From positions 1 to 38,365 of the forward strand of contig JAHDFT010000004.1 in the NCBI GenBank assembly GCA_020628015.1: a stretch of DNA of 38,365 bases, read 5' to 3'. The DNA is from Bacteroidota bacterium. Its GTDB lineage: Bacteria > Bacteroidota > Bacteroidia > Chitinophagales > UBA2359. The notes beneath the pieces were generated by a model. The model was not told the DNA's origin. It saw only the letters and a list, made by a program, of their open reading frames with translations, and searched no databases. The position numbers were made by a program, and so were the translations under genes. This document shows, one piece after another, positions 35,145-38,365 of the stretch (its first letter is position 1; each line of letters opens with the position of its first letter).

Positions 35145-36860
35145 TTAAAAAATCAACTCTTTCCGTCCAAGATTTAATCTCATACCTAAACTCAGCATTT
35201 GAGTATTATTTACAGTATCACTCAAATCATCCTTTGCTCTTCTATACAGGAAGTTTAAATCAAAGAAAAGATTGTGTTTCCACATCCAACTAAGGGTAAA
35301 GTCGGTTAAGAATATGCTGTTTTGATTACCTTGTAAAAAAGAATGACCAGTTCGTTGACTACCAGCAATATAGGAGGAATTAACTAGAATATCACTTCCA
35401 TAATTGATGGTATCCACATTCATTCCCTGTACACTATACATCATATTCAACTTTAAAAATATGTCTTTTCTAGGCTGATAACGAATTACGCCTAATCCTT
35501 CAATAAAATTAGAGCCTAGTGGATGTGCTAAAGCTTGGTTATAATGCGAATAATTGGCAATATCAGAGTCATGAGAATAGGTAAAAGGGCGTACTAGATT
35601 TAACTCCGCTTGAACATCCAAAGTATTGACATCAAATAAATTGAGGTATTTCAAACCCAATTGCACACCAAATTTATTACCCCACCAACCCTCATTAGAC
35701 AATAGTTTACTAAAAGAATATTCGTCTAATAAAAATTGTCCATAAATAGATAAACGACTAAGCAAGTTGATTTTATAATCCATTCCTAGCATGATATTAT
35801 CTGGGCTACCCAAAGTAAATTCTACTGCTCGATAAAAAATGATTGGATTAAGATAATTGAGTTCAAAACCATTTTCTCGACCAAATACAACACTCTCAAA
35901 AAAGCCAATATTAACCTTTTTAGAAACATTTAAACTCAAATGATGAATAGCTGCATATTTTTTAGGTCGCAAACCATCGAAATCTTTATAATCATGTTGA
36001 CCTGTTAATTCTAGGAAAAGATTTTGATAATTCAATTTCCAGACATTCGTTCTAAATTTGAGGTAGAAGTGATTGGCGGAATAATCAGATAAAAAGAGGG
36101 AACGAACACCATTACCTAAAAAATGTTTACCATGCCCCAATTCAACACCAATCTCATCCATTGCTTGGAATGCAATATGACCCGCTGCATTGAAATAATC
36201 TGTGCCATTTCGAGAAAACAACTCCTGATCGAAGCCTACACCACTATGAAATAAAGCATATCGACCTTCACCAGGCACCGCACTATCATTAACCAATTTC
36301 TCATAATAGTAATCTGGGAAACTGCGTTGGTTTTCGGTAAATTGGGTATAGAAACCCACTTTCCCACCAATTACCCCCCTGATTTCACCACCTCTACGAT
36401 TGATGAACTGAATGCCTTTATCACCAAATGCCTGACCCAATTCCATATGTAATAAAGGATTGGCTCGGACAATCAACTTACCCTTCTCTTCTAAGCGTAA
36501 AAAGTCGGTTTTATGCTTGTAAAGAGACTTCCAAAGCGGTTTTTTTGATTCGATTAAGCCCCATTCCGTCCATTCATTATTATTTCGGTAGATATAATAC
36601 TGATTTTGACGGTCGGTAACACGAAAACGAACTTCCATATCATCAGCCGTTTCTGCATACAGCACCGTATGAAAACTGTTGTATGGCTTGGCGGAGCTAT
36701 GCACCCAAGTATCCAAATAACCAGACAAAATCTCCAACCGATCAATATTGTGATACTCTAAACGATTGAGCGGAATAGAAATGCCTTGTCCAAAAACAGT
36801 TGGCATTTGGACAAGGCAAAGGAATAGGAATAAGCAAAGGGAAGAAAGGAATAATTTCAT
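35145..36860 (-). CDS. Wzi-like outer-membrane beta-barrel protein
   Basis: The 571-residue protein has a signal peptide (about 1-24, ending VFGQ). Many amphipathic strands rich in Tyr, Phe and Asn follow, and the C-terminus ends in Phe (NLGRKELIF). The stretch GHGKHFLGNGVRSLFLSDYS and the following LKFRTNVWKLNYQNLFLELT resemble the capsule-assembly Wzi family, which anchors or exports surface polysaccharide in other bacteria. The substrate in this organism is unknown. It starts only 16 bp after the saccharopine dehydrogenase stop, so the two are probably cotranscribed. It may also be a general barrel of the Bacteroidota envelope. Confidence 0.75.
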   Translation of the reverse strand: MKLFLSSLCLFLFLCLVQMPTVFGQGISIPLNRLEYHNIDRLEILSGYLDTWVHSSAKPYNSFHTVLYAETADDMEVRFRVTDRQNQYYIYRNNNEWTEWGLIESKKPLWKSLYKHKTDFLRLEEKGKLIVRANPLLHMELGQAFGDKGIQFINRRGGEIRGVIGGKVGFYTQFTENQRSFPDYYYEKLVNDSAVPGEGRYALFHSGVGFDQELFSRNGTDYFNAAGHIAFQAMDEIGVELGHGKHFLGNGVRSLFLSDYSANHFYLKFRTNVWKLNYQNLFLELTGQHDYKDFDGLRPKKYAAIHHLSLNVSKKVNIGFFESVVFGRENGFELNYLNPIIFYRAVEFTLGSPDNIMLGMDYKINLLSRLSIYGQFLLDEYSFSKLLSNEGWWGNKFGVQLGLKYLNLFDVNTLDVQAELNLVRPFTYSHDSDIANYSHYNQALAHPLGSNFIEGLGVIRYQPRKDIFLKLNMMYSVQGMNVDTINYGSDILVNSSYIAGSQRTGHSFLQGNQNSIFLTDFTLSWMWKHNLFFDLNFLYRRAKDDLSDTVNNTQMLSLGMRLNLGRKELIF

Positions 36861-36876
36861 AGGAATTGTTATTGTT

Positions 36877-38091
36877 CTAACACATCATACCCACATAATC
36901 TTCAAGGTATCTGAATCGTTCGGTTAAAAGACCGCAATCAGCGATGGTCGCATTTTCGATAATCTCGCTGTCTTGTTTTAACAACTCAGGAATAATATAG
37001 GTTGCCAATACTTCTCCAAACATTTGGGAAGCATCACGAGGCAATTCATTGGGCAGATTATCAACAGACATAATATCTAAAGAGCCTTCTGCTTGGAAAG
37101 GGGCAACTTCTTCTCCTGTTTGTAAATCAACTGCCATTGTTGGATCTCCAATAACCGTAGCTTTTGGTGTAGGCACCGAACCATTAATGTCACAAGTAAC
37201 GTCAGCCAATACTTTGATATTGAAATCAGGCTTTTGCAAATCTTCTAGGCTAAAGAAAATGGGAGCCGCTGGAGCCCAGTAAATACCATTGATCATTAAA
37301 TCTGTGAGTGGAATAAAACGATCAAAAGTACTTTCGTATTGCGCTGGAAATTGATAAAACTCAGGCTTATCAAAGTCTTGACGCTCCTTATGTTGATACA
37401 ATAAATCATTAGGCAGATGAACATAAACTGGCTCCTCAAAAGTTTGATGGAGATAGTCTTCTACTGTCACCTCCTTAATGCCCACTTTATCGACCATTTC
37501 CTTAGCTCCTTGAGCTACTCGACCATTTCCAGTAATAACGATTTTTATTGGCGGTAATTGTATCGCCTTATATTGCTCCACCATTTCGGCATAATCCTTA
37601 CATTCATGTGCCGCTTTTAGCTCAAATAATTGGAGTTTGCGTCCATAAGTCCAAAAGCCATTATGTGCGCCAACAATGCCAGCAAATCGCCCAAAGCCAA
37701 TGATTCTTCTACCATTAGCCCAAGTGAGACATTCATAATCGGTCATTTTAATATCAAGCATCAATATTTTTTGTAATAATTCCCGATTATAAGGCTGTTT
37801 TTTAATGGTGTGCGAAAAGAAAAAGTATTGTTTATCTCGAATTAACTCCACTTTAGGCACTTCTTTAACCCCCATCAATACATCGCAATCGCTCAAATCT
37901 GCCTTCATCGGAATATTCAATGCTTGATACTCTTCATCCGTATAGCAGCGATTAGAGGAAGGAGCTACATATATCTCCAAGCGATCACCATATTGATCCA
38001 ACAGCTGTCTACAAATTGCAGGAGTGAGTGGAACCCTTGAGTCTGGTGGCACCTTTCCTTCTTTGATCAATCCAATTTTTAACTTTTGCAT
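36877..38091 (-). CDS. Saccharopine dehydrogenase (NAD+, L-lysine-forming), Lys1-like
   Basis: From the ATG at 38091 the product is 404 residues, starting MQKLKIGLIKEGKVPPDSRV; an upstream ATG at 38130 would add 13 residues. The N-terminal domain belongs to the AlaDH/PNT-type family. Arg19, Lys76 (GVKEVP) and His94 (FSHTIK) match in position the Arg18, Lys77 and His96 of yeast Lys1, where the last two act as acid-base residues. The nucleotide-binding loop is VITGNGRVAQGAKEM. The enzyme interconverts saccharopine with lysine and 2-oxoglutarate using NAD+. In bacteria it may serve lysine breakdown rather than synthesis. It is first of a pair with the Wzi-like barrel gene. Confidence 0.8.
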   Translation of the reverse strand: MQKLKIGLIKEGKVPPDSRVPLTPAICRQLLDQYGDRLEIYVAPSSNRCYTDEEYQALNIPMKADLSDCDVLMGVKEVPKVELIRDKQYFFFSHTIKKQPYNRELLQKILMLDIKMTDYECLTWANGRRIIGFGRFAGIVGAHNGFWTYGRKLQLFELKAAHECKDYAEMVEQYKAIQLPPIKIVITGNGRVAQGAKEMVDKVGIKEVTVEDYLHQTFEEPVYVHLPNDLLYQHKERQDFDKPEFYQFPAQYESTFDRFIPLTDLMINGIYWAPAAPIFFSLEDLQKPDFNIKVLADVTCDINGSVPTPKATVIGDPTMAVDLQTGEEVAPFQAEGSLDIMSVDNLPNELPRDASQMFGEVLATYIIPELLKQDSEIIENATIADCGLLTERFRYLEDYVGMMC

Positions 38092-38313
38092 ACAGGAGCT
38101 TTTTGGTTGTTTGATAGATAATGGTGACAAAATAACAAGTCAAAGTCACATGTATAGGTTTGTTACTCTTGTCAAATGCGAATATAATAAAAAACATACG
38201 GCATACATTGTGCCATTGTTGAGATTAGAGGAATCTTATATGATTTTTACAATTGTTCTTTTTTCTATTGTTTAGTAAATTTGAGGGTTTATTTTTACTT
38301 CAATTAGGATTAA

Positions 38314-38365
38314 GGAACGAGTGAAAAATAAGTGTACAAATTTTGGTTAGGGAAATTTATCACTA
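38314..38365 (+). repeat. GTAAC hairpin repeat (subtype B), cut by the window edge
   Basis: ggaacgagtgaaaaataag followed by an attttggttagggaaattt arm closely matches the minus-strand reading of the copy at 9121-9277. The core and right half lie outside the window. Confidence 0.65.

Overview
The window is AT-rich DNA from a member of the Bacteroidota, most likely a marine, gliding, Saprospiria-like bacterium. This lineage is inferred from four things: promoters of the TTG / TAnnTTTG type, a type IX secretion (T9SS) cargo protein with a C-terminal sorting domain, the T9SS regulator PorX, and a six-gene Na+-translocating NADH:quinone reductase operon. No rRNA, tRNA, CRISPR array or complete transposase gene was seen.

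Layout. Positions 1-9,100 hold envelope and surface genes: a membrane-anchored TPR-like protein cut by the window edge, a small outer-membrane barrel, a sulfatase, a 1487-residue GEVED/PKD protein with a T9SS tail, and a DUF4349 lipoprotein. Positions 9,400-11,750 hold holA and AMP nucleosidase on the minus strand, divergent from a small PD-(D/E)XK-like protein. Positions 11,965-18,288 are nqrABCDEF, starting at a good promoter and closed by a strong hairpin terminator. Positions 19,149-27,351 are three same-strand genes: an Hsp70/actin-fold ATPase with unusual flanking domains, a 1364-residue protein made of seven ~161-residue repeats, and a four-helix DUF4407 membrane protein. From 27,471 to the end almost everything is on the minus strand: alanine dehydrogenase, tsaE, porX, a secreted TPR protein, a DciA-like DUF721 protein, recF, an orphan CPDC protein, a Wzi-like outer-membrane barrel and a lysine-forming saccharopine dehydrogenase.

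Two items stand out. The first is the 8.2-kb ATPase / giant repeat / DUF4407 unit. It is bounded by terminators, has a possible operator upstream, and does not correspond to any named system I know. The second is a family of short, non-coding, hairpin-forming repeats. Full copies are about 155 bp, with conserved tips (GTAAC...GTTAC), a conserved core, arms that vary in sequence but stay self-complementary, and three-base TNA direct repeats at the edges of three copies. There are two near-identical copies, one diverged inverted copy, a 41-bp minimal copy inside the nqr operon, and several decayed or cut copies.

Functional links. PorX and the PKD protein both belong to T9SS biology. The nqr operon supplies the sodium gradient. 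recF with DUF721, and holA, are replication and repair housekeeping genes. Saccharopine dehydrogenase and the Wzi-like barrel form a tight transcriptional pair with no obvious metabolic link.
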